DNA of 64,000 bases. Source: Methylophilaceae bacterium (GTDB lineage: Bacteria > Pseudomonadota > Gammaproteobacteria > Burkholderiales > Methylophilaceae). The DNA lies in contig CANCPF010000006.1 of NCBI GenBank assembly GCA_947379975.1, positions 1-64,000 on the forward strand, given 5' to 3'. This document shows positions 16,377 through 25,779 of the stretch, piece after piece. The notes under the pieces are model-generated. The model was not told where the DNA came from, did no database searches, and saw only the letters and a program-made list of their open reading frames with translations. Numbering within the stretch: the first letter of the stretch is position 1; each line of letters opens with the position of its first letter. Both the position numbers and the translations under genes were made by a program.

Positions 16377-19280
16377 ATGGACGATATTAAGTACAGCAAT
16401 ACGCCGCAGCATGATCATGAGCATAGTCGCACTAGTTATGATGATCAGAAAGATTACGGCACGCCGGCAATCCAATCAGACGTACAGATTACGCTGACTA
16501 TTGATGATAGAGAAATTACTGTGCCAGAAGGTACGTCTATCATGCGCGCTTCTATTTTGGCTGGTATCAATGTACCAAAGCTGTGCGCTACCGATAGTTT
16601 GGAACCGTTTGGTTCTTGCAGGCTGTGTGTGGTTGAAATTGAAGGTCGCCGCGGTTTTCCTGCCTCTTGTACTACGCCTGTTGCTGAAGGTTTAATTGTC
16701 CGTACGCAAACGCCAAAACTGGCTGATATTCGTCGTGGCACCATGGAATTGTATATTTCAGATCATCCGTTAGATTGCTTGACCTGCGCGACTAATGGCG
16801 ATTGTGAGCTGCAAGACATGGCAGGCGCGGTTGGTTTGCGCGAAGTGCGCTATGGTTATGAAGGCGAAAATCATCTCAAAGCTGAGAAAGATGAATCAAA
16901 TCCTTATTTTAGTTTTGATCCTAGTAAATGTATTGTTTGCTCACGCTGTGTGCGTGCTTGCGAAGAAACGCAAGGGACGTTTGCGCTGACCATTTCGGGC
17001 CGTGGCTTTGAGTCAAAAGTATCTGCCGGTATTACTAACTTTTTAGATTCAGAATGTGTGTCTTGTGGCGCTTGTGTGCAGGCTTGTCCTACTGCGACAT
17101 TGATTGAAAAGACGGTCATAGAACACGGCGTTCCAGAGCATAGCGTTACAACTACTTGTGCTTATTGCGGCGTGGGTTGCTCGTTTAATGCAGAAATGAA
17201 AGGCGAAGAAGTGATTCGCATGGTGCCGAATAAGAACGGCGGCGCAAACCATGGTCACTCCTGCGTTAAAGGTCGATTTGCCTGGGGTTATGCAACCCAT
17301 AAAGACCGTATTACGACACCGATGATACGTAAAAGTATTCATGATGAATGGCAACAAGTCGGCTGGGATGAGGCGATTAATTATGCTGCCAGCGAAATTC
17401 AGCGCATTCAAACTAAATACGGCAAAGATGCCGTAGGTGGAATTACGTCGTCTCGTTGTACTAATGAAGAAGTCTACGTGGTGCAGAAATTAGTCCGCGC
17501 GGTATTTGGCGTAAACAACGTAGATACTTGCGCCCGTGTTTGCCATTCACCAACAGGTTACGGTCTGAAACAAACCATCGGTGAATCTGCTGGTACGCAA
17601 ACATTTGATTCTGTGATGAAGTCAGATGTAATTTTTGTGATTGGCGCAAATCCAACCGACGGCCATCCAGTATTTGCATCACAAATGAAACGTCGTTTGC
17701 GCGAAGGCGCAAAACTCATTATTGCCGATCCGCGTGCGATTGATTTGGTTTCATCTCCACACGTAAAAGCCGATTATCATCTTAAATTAAGGCCAGGAAC
17801 TAATGTGGCGTTGATCTCAGCCTTAGGCCACGTGATTGTGACTGAAGGATTAGTCAATGAAGCCTTTGTTAAAGAGCGTTGCGAGTGGGATTCGTTTGTT
17901 GCTTGGCGTGATTTTGTTGCGCTTAAACAAAACTCACCAGAAGTATTAGGTTTGGCGATGGGCGTACCAGCGGAAGAGCTTCGTGCTGCCGCAAGATTAT
18001 TTGCCACTGGCGGTAATGCCGCAATTTATTATGGTTTAGGCGTGACCGAGCATAGCCAAGGTTCTACTATGGTGATGGGTATTGCTAACCTTGCGATGGC
18101 CACCGGTAATATTGGCCGTGAAGGCGTCGGCGTTAACCCATTGCGCGGTCAAAATAACGTGCAAGGTTCTTGTGATATGGGTTCTATGCCGCATGAATAT
18201 CCAGGTTATCGCCACGTTTCAGACGAAGCGACCCGTGAATTGTTTGAAGCGGCGTGGGGCAGACCGCTTAGCAATGATCCAGGTTTGCGTATTCCAAATA
18301 TGCTGGATAACGCGATTGATGGCAGCTTTAAAGCGCTGTATTGTGTGGGCGAAGATATTGTGCAATCAGACCCAAATACGCAACATGTGACGCATGCGTT
18401 GGAGTCTATGGAGTGCGTGATTGTGCAGGACCTGTTCTTAAACGAGACGGCCATGTTTGCTCATGTGTTTTTCCCAGGCGCGTCATTCTTAGAAAAAAGT
18501 GGTACGTTTACCAATGCAGAGCGTCGTATTTCTCCAGTGCGCCGTGTGATGACGCCTAAAAATGGCATGGAAGATTGGGAAGTAACGGCGGCCTTGGCCA
18601 ATGCTCTTGGTTATCCTATGCATTACCAACATGCCTCAGATATTATGGATGAAGTGGCTAGCCTAACGCCGACTTTTAAAGGCGTAAGCTTCAAGAAATT
18701 AGACGAGCTAGGTAGCATACAATGGCCGTGTAATGACGAGCAGCCATTAGGCACGCCGACCATGCATATTGATGAGTTTGTGCGTGGTAAAGGTAAATTC
18801 TTTGTCACCGAATATGTACCGACGACAGAAAAAGTAACGCCTAAATATCCATTGATTTTAACCACTGGCCGTATTCTGTCGCAATACAACGTAGGCGCAC
18901 AAACGCGTCGCACTAAAAACGTAGAATGGCATAAAGAAGATTTGGTTGAGATTCACCCGCATGATGCAGAAGAACGCGGTATCAAAGAAGGCGATTGGGT
19001 CGGTATTGCCAGTCGCGCCGGCGAAACGGTATTACACGCCAAAATCAGCGAACGCGTTCAGCCTGGTGTTATTTACACCACTTTCCATCACCCAGAATCT
19101 GGTGCAAACGTAATTACTACCGATAATTCAGACTGGGCGACCAATTGTCCTGAGTTTAAAGTTACCGCTGTGCAAGTGAGTCGAGTGTCACAACTTTCAG
19201 AATGGCAACGTAATTACCAAGCATTCAGTGAAGAGCAGATTAGCTTTGTTGGTAAAAACCCTGAATCTTCAGAAGTCTAA
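16377..19280 (+). CDS. fdsA: NAD-dependent formate dehydrogenase alpha (catalytic) subunit FdsA
   Basis: Molybdenum enzyme of 967 residues. In order it has a His/Asp-rich N-terminal extension, a [2Fe-2S] ferredoxin domain (KLCATDSL, then CRLC), a NuoG-type His/Cys cluster (HPLDCLTCATNGDC), two 4Fe-4S motifs (CIVCSRCVRACEE and CVSCGACVQACP), then the Mo-bis-MGD part with its own 4Fe-4S (CAYCGVGC) and the active-site pair C389-H390 in CARVCHSPTG. Cysteine, not selenocysteine, is the Mo ligand. The C-terminal part is the dinucleotide-binding domain. A GGAG sits before the ATG. It matches the soluble oxygen-tolerant Fds enzymes of methylotrophs and Cupriavidus. Confidence 0.95.
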   Translation: MDDIKYSNTPQHDHEHSRTSYDDQKDYGTPAIQSDVQITLTIDDREITVPEGTSIMRASILAGINVPKLCATDSLEPFGSCRLCVVEIEGRRGFPASCTTPVAEGLIVRTQTPKLADIRRGTMELYISDHPLDCLTCATNGDCELQDMAGAVGLREVRYGYEGENHLKAEKDESNPYFSFDPSKCIVCSRCVRACEETQGTFALTISGRGFESKVSAGITNFLDSECVSCGACVQACPTATLIEKTVIEHGVPEHSVTTTCAYCGVGCSFNAEMKGEEVIRMVPNKNGGANHGHSCVKGRFAWGYATHKDRITTPMIRKSIHDEWQQVGWDEAINYAASEIQRIQTKYGKDAVGGITSSRCTNEEVYVVQKLVRAVFGVNNVDTCARVCHSPTGYGLKQTIGESAGTQTFDSVMKSDVIFVIGANPTDGHPVFASQMKRRLREGAKLIIADPRAIDLVSSPHVKADYHLKLRPGTNVALISALGHVIVTEGLVNEAFVKERCEWDSFVAWRDFVALKQNSPEVLGLAMGVPAEELRAAARLFATGGNAAIYYGLGVTEHSQGSTMVMGIANLAMATGNIGREGVGVNPLRGQNNVQGSCDMGSMPHEYPGYRHVSDEATRELFEAAWGRPLSNDPGLRIPNMLDNAIDGSFKALYCVGEDIVQSDPNTQHVTHALESMECVIVQDLFLNETAMFAHVFFPGASFLEKSGTFTNAERRISPVRRVMTPKNGMEDWEVTAALANALGYPMHYQHASDIMDEVASLTPTFKGVSFKKLDELGSIQWPCNDEQPLGTPTMHIDEFVRGKGKFFVTEYVPTTEKVTPKYPLILTTGRILSQYNVGAQTRRTKNVEWHKEDLVEIHPHDAEERGIKEGDWVGIASRAGETVLHAKISERVQPGVIYTTFHHPESGANVITTDNSDWATNCPEFKVTAVQVSRVSQLSEWQRNYQAFSEEQISFVGKNPESSEV

Positions 19281-19320
19281 ATTTTTATAGTTATTATGTA
19301 TTTTTCCGTTATTTAACTAT

Positions 19321-20151
19321 ATGAATTTTAACTATGCCGCCACTGCTGAGTATGCGGTGATTAAGTATCAGGCTGGGTTTGCAGAAGCTAAAAGTGATGT
19401 GGTTGCAGAAGAGGTGCCGATTGCCTTGGTTTACAACGGTGTATCGCATGCGGTGATGTTGGCCACACCGCAAGACCTTGAAGATTTTGCTTTAGGCTTT
19501 TCTCTAAGCGAAGGTATATTAGACTCGCCTAGTGATTTATACAGTATGGAAATCGTGCAGCAAGCGCAAGGCATGGAGTTGCATTTAGATGTTGCTAGTC
19601 ATTGTTTTCAGCGCCTAAAAGAAAAGCGCCGCAGTATGACAGGTCGTACTGGCTGCGGCTTGTGTGGTAGTGAAAGTTTAGAGCAGGCTTTGCGTATCCC
19701 AGTGACTAAACTGAGCCAAAAAACACATAAAATCGCTGGCTCGGTGATTAATCTAGCTTTTGCTAATATTCGCCAGCAGCAAAAATTGCAGGCTATTACA
19801 GGGGCAACTCATGCTAGTGCTTGGGTCAACAGTCGTGGTGATGTTGAGTTAATTCGCGAGGATGTCGGTCGCCATAATGCTTTAGATAAGCTGATAGGCG
19901 CTATGACAAAAATTTCGAAATTAGAGGCTAATTTAGCGCAGGAGGGTTTTGTCATCACCACCAGTCGCGCTAGCTACGAAATGGTACAAAAAACTGCAAG
20001 CGCGGGTATTAATATGTTGGTGGCAATTTCAGCACCTACCGGTTTAGCAATTAGAGTAGCAGAGCAATGCCATTTAACCTTGGTAGGCTTTGCCCGCGAG
20101 AATAGTTATGTGGTGTATTCTCATCCGGAAAATATAGCCCCGTATAATTAA
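19321..20151 (+). CDS. fdhD: Formate dehydrogenase sulfurtransferase FdhD/FdsC
   Basis: Protein of 276 residues that transfers sulfur to the Mo cofactor before insertion into FdsA. The catalytic CxxC is in RTGCGLCGSE, and the family motifs GATHASAWV, REDVGRHNALDKLIG and TSRASYEMVQK follow. It starts 40 bases after fdsA and is followed by fdsD, giving the common fdsGBACD order, where this gene is fdsC. Confidence 0.93.
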   Translation: MNFNYAATAEYAVIKYQAGFAEAKSDVVAEEVPIALVYNGVSHAVMLATPQDLEDFALGFSLSEGILDSPSDLYSMEIVQQAQGMELHLDVASHCFQRLKEKRRSMTGRTGCGLCGSESLEQALRIPVTKLSQKTHKIAGSVINLAFANIRQQQKLQAITGATHASAWVNSRGDVELIREDVGRHNALDKLIGAMTKISKLEANLAQEGFVITTSRASYEMVQKTASAGINMLVAISAPTGLAIRVAEQCHLTLVGFARENSYVVYSHPENIAPYN

Positions 20152-20230
20152 TACAGTTAGTACAAACTTAGGGTTCAACCCTAAATTTTAGATCTTAAAA
20201 AATAATGAACATTAGAAGAGTTGCTTAAGC

Positions 20231-20461
20231 ATGAAAATTGAAAATTTAGTCAGCATGGCCAATCAAATTGGTGATTTTTTTAAATCTTTTCCAGATCAAG
20301 TGCAGGCTAAAAAAGATATTGCACAACATTTAGAGCGTTTTTGGGCCAGTAGTATGCGCGACCAAATTCTTGCCTATGTGATTGAAAAAAATGGAGAAGG
20401 CTTAGAGCCGATTGTGCGTGATGCGATTAAACAGCACATTACTAGCAATCACAAAAAGTGA
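20231..20461 (+). CDS. fdsD: Formate dehydrogenase delta subunit FdsD
   Basis: Small protein of 76 residues with the family features: an N-terminal LVSMANQIGDFF segment and a central ERFWASSMRDQIL. FdsD proteins are needed for a stable or mature Fds complex and contain no cofactor motif. It is the last gene of the fds operon and converges with the glycosyltransferase gene; no clear terminator hairpin with a T run is seen in the 73-base gap. Confidence 0.88.
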   Translation: MKIENLVSMANQIGDFFKSFPDQVQAKKDIAQHLERFWASSMRDQILAYVIEKNGEGLEPIVRDAIKQHITSNHKK

Positions 20462-20534
20462 AGAGATAGTTGCCACTGCCTAGCTATCGTGTAAATTAAT
20501 AAATGTTGCTGACAGCAATAGTTCAGCCAGCAGT

Positions 20535-22154
20535 TTATTGCTTGATGCGCTTAAATAATCTAAAGCTTTCTTTTCTATCAGCCGTCCGTCGACCTTTCCA
20601 AAGTAATTGCCATTCTTGCCCTGGATGCATCTCACCAACACCTTTGACATCCTGTAGCAAATACAAATCACAACTGAGTTTTTGAGAGGTTTCAAATGGT
20701 TGTAATTTGATATTGGTGTAATAGTTGAGTAGCAAGCGTTGTGGTTGGGCAACGTTCAAACTACTGATGCAGTTGTAATTTTTAGGTAATGCTTTATTTA
20801 GGTTGGCAAAAACGGGTTGATAGCTTTTCGCTGAATCTAGCAGCGGCAACCACAGCGTCATCAGTAACCCCCAACCGAATGTCATGCCCACAGCCCAATT
20901 GGTCACTGTAGATTTATTGGTCTGCTTTGCGCGTATACATACTGAAAGCCAAATGGCAGTAATCGTCAGTGCAATAATTAGCGCAAGCCAACTAAAGTGA
21001 ATGTCATTGGTCCCAGATAAGAACTGCATTCTAGTTTTAATTCTAGCTGGATAACCGGTCATCATGGCAAACCAACCTAGCCAGATTAAGCTGCCAATTA
21101 AGCCGAATAACATGACGCCAAACCAATTTAAAGCAGCGGCTAAGCCACGCTTAAGATGCTCAACGCTACCAGCTGCAAGTGCAACTAAAGGCAGCAGTAA
21201 TGGCAGCGCGTTAATATCTTTAGCGCTAGCGCCTAGGCCTAAGAAAAATACGCCACAAGCAAAAAAACTAATCATCAGTTGGAATTTTGGCTTAATGAGT
21301 AATTGGCTGCGATAGCGCCATAAACCTAGCAATGCAAGCGGTAGCGCTGGCCATGCATACCAAATTAAGGTACGTAAAAAATAAAAATAATTCTGCTGAT
21401 GGTAACTAGTTATTGAGGTTCTCCACCAGCTTTCTAGTAATGCCGGTGACTGATAATACATCATCAACAACCATGTAGAAATGAGTGGTAGCGCGATTAA
21501 CATGGCAAAGCCAACAACGGTAATAAAGCTTTGTGTACGCCAAGCGCTAAAGAATATGAACAAGATTAGTGCTGTGCTTAATAATATAGCTAGCGGCATT
21601 AGGCCGTCAGATAAAAAGCCAAAGGCCATTGCAATGCCTAAAAGGCCGCTTGCTCGCCAAGGCCTGCGTTTGCAAAGGGCCAAAGCGTAAAAGCCGGAAG
21701 CGCTACAGGCAAGGCTGGCAACGTCATTAATTAAGCTGTGGGCACTCAGCACTAAGCCTATTGTGCCTATCATAATGAACGTTGAATGGCGCCCAATGCC
21801 GCGACCCCATAGCTCTCTGCCGGTCATGCCTACCATCAATAATAGGAGTGATAGCCAAATGGCATTGCTGAGTCTAGCGCCGTCATGCATATTTAGCACA
21901 GGCGCAAAAATTTTGGCGCTGGCGGCAGCTGTCAAATAGTATAAGGGAGGTGCCTCTAAAGTGGTTTCCCCATTCGCCAGTGGTGCAATTAAACTACCGC
22001 CGTCTAACATAGACTTGACGATACTAATGCCAGTTGATTCCAGCGGCTTCCAAGGCGCATGGACGATTAACCCCAATAAAATCCAAATGACACATAAGGC
22101 AAGTAAAAGACGAGTTTTAGCACTGTCACCGACGCGCGCGCGTGGCGTTGACAT
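20535..22154 (-). CDS. ArnT/PMT-like membrane glycosyltransferase
   Basis: Integral membrane protein of about 539 residues with ten or more hydrophobic segments and a soluble C-terminal part. The N-terminal loop with a Glu (WKPLEST) and the later EAPPLYYLTAAASAKIF correspond to the first periplasmic loop of the ArnT/PMT family, which transfers sugars from polyprenyl phosphates to lipid A or other envelope acceptors. The acidic catalytic DE pair of classical ArnT is not clearly present. I prefer the ATG at 22154, preceded by AAGG; an ATG twelve codons upstream (22190) is possible. There is no gene context to suggest the substrate. Confidence 0.65.
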   Translation of the reverse strand: MSTPRARVGDSAKTRLLLALCVIWILLGLIVHAPWKPLESTGISIVKSMLDGGSLIAPLANGETTLEAPPLYYLTAAASAKIFAPVLNMHDGARLSNAIWLSLLLLMVGMTGRELWGRGIGRHSTFIMIGTIGLVLSAHSLINDVASLACSASGFYALALCKRRPWRASGLLGIAMAFGFLSDGLMPLAILLSTALILFIFFSAWRTQSFITVVGFAMLIALPLISTWLLMMYYQSPALLESWWRTSITSYHQQNYFYFLRTLIWYAWPALPLALLGLWRYRSQLLIKPKFQLMISFFACGVFFLGLGASAKDINALPLLLPLVALAAGSVEHLKRGLAAALNWFGVMLFGLIGSLIWLGWFAMMTGYPARIKTRMQFLSGTNDIHFSWLALIIALTITAIWLSVCIRAKQTNKSTVTNWAVGMTFGWGLLMTLWLPLLDSAKSYQPVFANLNKALPKNYNCISSLNVAQPQRLLLNYYTNIKLQPFETSQKLSCDLYLLQDVKGVGEMHPGQEWQLLWKGRRTADRKESFRLFKRIKQ

Positions 22155-22268
22155 ATTACCTTGCCAGTCATGATCAAGTTGAAAGCGCATATTCTGTAGA
22201 GACTTTTTTATTTATTTTTCTAAAGGCTGATTTTAACCGATTGTGGCATTTAGCTGAAATTTCTAGAC

Positions 22269-22304
22269 TTAACACACCGAGGCCTGATACATAGAAATCG
22301 CCAT
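22269..22304 (-). pseudogene. Remnant: first codons of a DUF1993-type gene
   Basis: Reading from 22304 on the minus strand, a good AGGAG (22312-22316) and ATG are followed by MAISMYQASVC and a stop. The start MxISMYQASV is typical of DUF1993 proteins, where PVF would follow. After the stop the sequence does not continue as that family, apart from a few weakly similar codons in another frame. It looks like a gene decayed to its ribosome binding site and first ten codons. Confidence 0.4.
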
Positions 22305-22620
22305 ACTTTTTCTCCTAAATGAACAGTTTATGTCTTAATCTTATGTGGATGCTAATATTTTCAAGGCAGATTGTTAATCATGTGCCAAGTTAATAGCGCT
22401 TAATAGAAAGGCATAAAAAGTTTCACGTCGATTTTATTCTGATGTCTGTGCTTCTTCAACTCAAGCTACTAAATTTAAGTTGCTAAAGCTAAGCGGGAAA
22501 AATTAATCCTAAAATGCTAGCGATGATTAATTTTCGTCAATGATGCTTAAAGTAATCCCACCTTATTTAATTGAGGATAATTCAAACTGCTAAATAGCTA
22601 CGGGCTTGCCGTGTTGCGAC
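22305..22620. other. Gene-free accessory stretch
   Basis: AT-rich sequence between the DUF1993 remnant and the chemoreceptor remnant. I see no open frame, RNA gene or repeat that I can name; it is probably decayed DNA. Confidence 0.4.
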
Positions 22621-22632
22621 TGAGTCTATTCT

Positions 22633-22848
22633 ATGATGAATCATGCTGATGAATTGATGAATGCGGTGAGTGTGTTTCAGTTAGAAGGTGATGCTTATCT
22701 AAATCGACGCGAAAACAGGGCTACTAATAGTGGTGCCTCCAGTAAAACTACAAATCCATATGTACGGTTGCTATCAACTAAGTCTGCAGAGATAAAGCAA
22801 GTAGAAGGAGCCATCAAGTTAGGTTCTAGAGATTGGGAAGAATTTTAA
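22633..22848 (+). pseudogene. Remnant: C-terminal tail of a methyl-accepting chemotaxis protein
   Basis: A 71-codon frame whose product begins HADELMNAVSVFQLEGDAY, the usual end of the chemoreceptor signalling helix (QADEL-NxAVSVF), and finishes with DWEEF at the extreme C-terminus. That pentapeptide has the xWxxF form used by Tar/Tsr-type receptors to tether CheR and CheB. Everything before this (sensor, transmembrane, HAMP, hairpin tip) is missing, and an in-frame stop lies just upstream at 22621-22623. It is therefore the 3' end of a deleted receptor gene. Expression of the short frame is unlikely, as there is no Shine-Dalgarno sequence. Confidence 0.6.
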
Positions 22849-23001
22849 TTTGTTAGATTGGTGCTAGCTCCCTTAAGCAGAAGTTTATTTCATTTGAATG
22901 TTTTCAATAAGCATTCATGAAGCTACTCCTATCGGAATGGAAATATATTCATGGATATAGATGTAAGTGAATTTTTATAGTGTAGTCATAAAGGTCTTTC
23001 A

Positions 23002-23796
23002 ATGAGTCTTATTAAAGCTCCTAGCAGCCGTAACATACCTAAAACTTTATCACTCCCGTGCGTAGGTTGTAAAAACAGTATTGAATTAGATTTCGATTTT
23101 GAATATGCTTTTCAGCCCATAGTTGACATTAATACTAAGACTATATTCGCCCATGAGGCTTTAATTAGAGGGCCAAATGGAGAAGGTGCCCAGACTATTC
23201 TAAGTAAAGTTAATAACGATAATTCATACCGTTTTGATCAAGCATGCCGAGTCAAGGCAGTTAAAACAGCTGCTGAATTGAAGCTTAAAGGAATGTTATC
23301 AATTAACTTTATGCCTAATGCAGTATATAGGCCTGAGCTATGTATAAGCACGACCTTAGCCGCTGCAAAAACATACAACTTTCCAGCAAACAACATTATT
23401 TTTGAATTTACTGAGCAAGAGATAATTAAGGATGCAAAACATCTGATAAATATTGTGACTGAGTACAAGAAATTAGGATTTAAAACTGCTCTTGATGATT
23501 TCGGTGCTGGTTACGCTGGATTAAACCTATTGGCTAATTTTCAACCTGACATTATCAAGATCGATATGGATCTGATTCGGGATATTGATACCAGTAAGTC
23601 GCGCCAAGTGATTGTCAAAGCCGTGACACGTATGTGTGAAGAACTAAATATAAGGGTCCTTGCTGAAGGTGTAGAAACGGCAGCTGAAAGAGACATTTTA
23701 GCTGGCTTTGGCATAAATCTTTTTCAAGGATATCTTTTTTGTAAACCTGCCTTTATGGCTGAAGGAAAGGTCGACCCAAAATCTTGGTGTAATTAA
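23002..23796 (+). CDS. EAL-domain cyclic-di-GMP phosphodiesterase
   Basis: Protein of 264 residues made almost entirely of one EAL domain, with a short N-terminal tail containing a CVGC motif. All metal and catalytic positions appear intact: EALIRG, the Asn in NFMPN, EFTE, LDDFGAGYAG, IKID, AEGVET and QGYLF. It should hydrolyse cyclic-di-GMP in the cytoplasm. There is no GGDEF, receiver or membrane part. AAGG at 22991-22994 precedes the ATG. It stands alone behind the chemoreceptor remnant. The two cysteines near residues 25 and 28 could bind metal or be redox-active, but that is unproven. Confidence 0.82.
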   Translation: MSLIKAPSSRNIPKTLSLPCVGCKNSIELDFDFEYAFQPIVDINTKTIFAHEALIRGPNGEGAQTILSKVNNDNSYRFDQACRVKAVKTAAELKLKGMLSINFMPNAVYRPELCISTTLAAAKTYNFPANNIIFEFTEQEIIKDAKHLINIVTEYKKLGFKTALDDFGAGYAGLNLLANFQPDIIKIDMDLIRDIDTSKSRQVIVKAVTRMCEELNIRVLAEGVETAAERDILAGFGINLFQGYLFCKPAFMAEGKVDPKSWCN

Positions 23797-23928
23797 TATC
23801 TGATTATAATAATTGGGAAGTAGCTCTTTCTAAGGCTGGTAGATTACATGGCAAGCGTAAACACAGTTGCTTAGAATTACCTAAGCTTCGGGAATATGGC
23901 GTACTTTACGATTACCTTGAAAATAAAA

Positions 23929-23948
23929 AAGGCAGCCTAAGCTGCCTT
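23929..23948 (-). terminator. Terminator of rpmE2
   Basis: AAGGCAGC (23929-23936) pairs with GCTGCCTT (23941-23948) around four bases. On the minus strand the stem is followed by a run of Ts, so it terminates rpmE2, whose stop is 31 bases before it. Confidence 0.82.
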
Positions 23949-23978
23949 GGTGTTTGCAATGTAGATTGCAAATATCTA

Positions 23979-24221
23979 TTACATACCGTATTTTTTACGG
24001 AATTTATCTACACGACCAGCCGTATCTAAAATCATTTGTTTACCCGTGTAAAACGGGTGTGATTTTGAAGAAACTTCGATTTTAACCAATGGATATTCTT
24101 TACCGTCAGTCCATTTGATAGTGTCACGTGCTGCAATAGTAGAGCGTGTCATAAATGTAAAGTCTGCACCAACGTCTTGAAAAATAACGTCGCGATATTC
24201 TGGATGAATTCCGTCTTTCAT
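23979..24221 (-). CDS. rpmE2: Ribosomal protein bL31, type B (zinc-free)
   Basis: Protein of 80 residues with the type B L31 sequence: MKDGIHPEYRDVIFQD at the start, SSKSHPFYTGKQ in the middle and RVDKFRKKYG at the end. It lacks the zinc-binding cysteines of type A L31, so it does not need zinc. Type B copies are often induced by zinc shortage through Zur, but I did not find a clear Zur site. It follows rho on the same strand. Confidence 0.93.
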   Translation of the reverse strand: MKDGIHPEYRDVIFQDVGADFTFMTRSTIAARDTIKWTDGKEYPLVKIEVSSKSHPFYTGKQMILDTAGRVDKFRKKYGM

Positions 24222-24371
24222 AATTTTAGCCTCAATATTTTGCCGAAAGATACGGCACTAGTTAATAGTCACACTTAAAATAAGTGACCTTTTGTAATAA
24301 CCCAGCATTATATTGTCATTCGCCCTGCTATGCAAGGTGAATCACTTATGCCGTGGTCAATGGATTTAGAT

Positions 24372-25631
24372 CTAGCCTCTGCGCATGCTGTCAAAAAAGT
24401 CAGCATTGTTTTTAGTGGCTTTGATTTTGTCCAATAAGAACTCCATCGCCTCGATATCATCCATAGGATAAAGCAATTTACGTAGCACCCAGATTTTCTG
24501 TAACACATCTTTTTCGATCAATAACTCTTCACGACGTGTGCCAGATTTGTTCACATTAATCGCTGGGTATTGGCGTTTTTCAGCCATTTTACGATCAAGA
24601 TGGATTTCCATATTGCCTGTACCTTTAAACTCTTCATAGATCACATCATCCATGCGAGAGCCGGTGTCGACTAGTGCGGTCGCAATAATAGTAAGTGAGC
24701 CGCCTTCTTCAATATTACGTGCCGCACCAAAGAATCTTTTTGGACGTTGCAATGCATTAGCATCAACACCACCGGTTAATACTTTGCCTGATGATGGGAT
24801 TACAGTGTTGTAGGCGCGGGCTAATCTGGTAATAGAATCCAGCAAAATCACCACATCTTTTTTATGCTCAACCAAGCGTTTTGCTTTTTCCAGCACCATT
24901 TCAGCTACTTGTACGTGGCGCGTTGCTGGTTCATCAAAGGTAGAAGCAACCACTTCACCCTTCACAGAACGCGTCATTTCAGTCACTTCTTCAGGGCGCT
25001 CATCAATCAGTAATACAATTAAAATCACATCAGGATGATTAGCTGTAATCGCGTGCGCAATATTTTGCATCATGACTGTTTTACCGCTTTTTGGGCTGGC
25101 AACCAGTAATCCACGTTGTCCACGACCAATAGGCGCGATCATATCAATCACACGGCTAGTGATATTTTCTACGCCTTTGATGTCGCGTTCTAATGTAAGC
25201 GGAATAGTCGGAAATAACGGTGTTAAATTCTCAAACAATATTTTGTGTTTAGTGTTTTCTGGTGCTTCGCCATTGACTACATCTACTTTAACTAAAGCGA
25301 AATAACGCTCACCATCTTTAGGGATGCGAATTTCACCTTGTATCGTATCGCCAGTGTGCAGATTGAAGCGGCGAATTTGCGATGGAGATACGTAAATATC
25401 ATCTGGCCCAGCCAAATACGATGTATCTGGCGAGCGTAAAAAGCCGAATCCGTCTTGTAACACCTCAAGCGTACCGTCACCAAAAATACTCTCACCCTTT
25501 TTGGCTTTATGTTTCAATATGGCAAAAATCAAATCTTGCTTGCGCATGCGGCTAGCATTTTCGATTTCATCGGTAATTGCCATTTCAACTAACTCGGTGA
25601 CGGGTAGGTGTTTAAGGTCGGATAAGTGCAT
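24372..25631 (-). CDS. rho: Transcription termination factor Rho
   Basis: Hexameric RNA helicase of 419 residues. It has the N-terminal helical Rho-N part (HLSDLKHLPVTELVEMA), the RNA-binding cold-shock domain with GFGFLRSPD, the Walker A motif ASPKSGKT near 180, the Walker B motif VVILLDSITRLARAYN, and the Q/R-loop region (SGKVLTGGVDANALQRPKRF). Length and motifs are those of a normal Rho. It lies between trxA and rpmE2, the common trxA-rho-rpmE order. Confidence 0.96.
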   Translation of the reverse strand: MHLSDLKHLPVTELVEMAITDEIENASRMRKQDLIFAILKHKAKKGESIFGDGTLEVLQDGFGFLRSPDTSYLAGPDDIYVSPSQIRRFNLHTGDTIQGEIRIPKDGERYFALVKVDVVNGEAPENTKHKILFENLTPLFPTIPLTLERDIKGVENITSRVIDMIAPIGRGQRGLLVASPKSGKTVMMQNIAHAITANHPDVILIVLLIDERPEEVTEMTRSVKGEVVASTFDEPATRHVQVAEMVLEKAKRLVEHKKDVVILLDSITRLARAYNTVIPSSGKVLTGGVDANALQRPKRFFGAARNIEEGGSLTIIATALVDTGSRMDDVIYEEFKGTGNMEIHLDRKMAEKRQYPAINVNKSGTRREELLIEKDVLQKIWVLRKLLYPMDDIEAMEFLLDKIKATKNNADFFDSMRRG

Positions 25632-25779
25632 GGAGGCTCACTAAAGCAAGATTAAGTGTGGGACGATTATGAAAGTACTGAGGTGAAATTTTATTGCTGC
25701 TGTTTAATTTTATTACTGTAAATGCTCGATAATTTTGAATTAATCCAGCATTTACAATTATAAATACAGCGTAATGCGT

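Noticed and set aside
23793..23960. Open frame after the EAL gene reading NWEVALSKAGRLHGKRKHS
   Set aside because: It looks protein-like but has no start codon or ribosome binding site, runs into the rpmE2 terminator, and I do not recognise a family; it may be a gene scrap.
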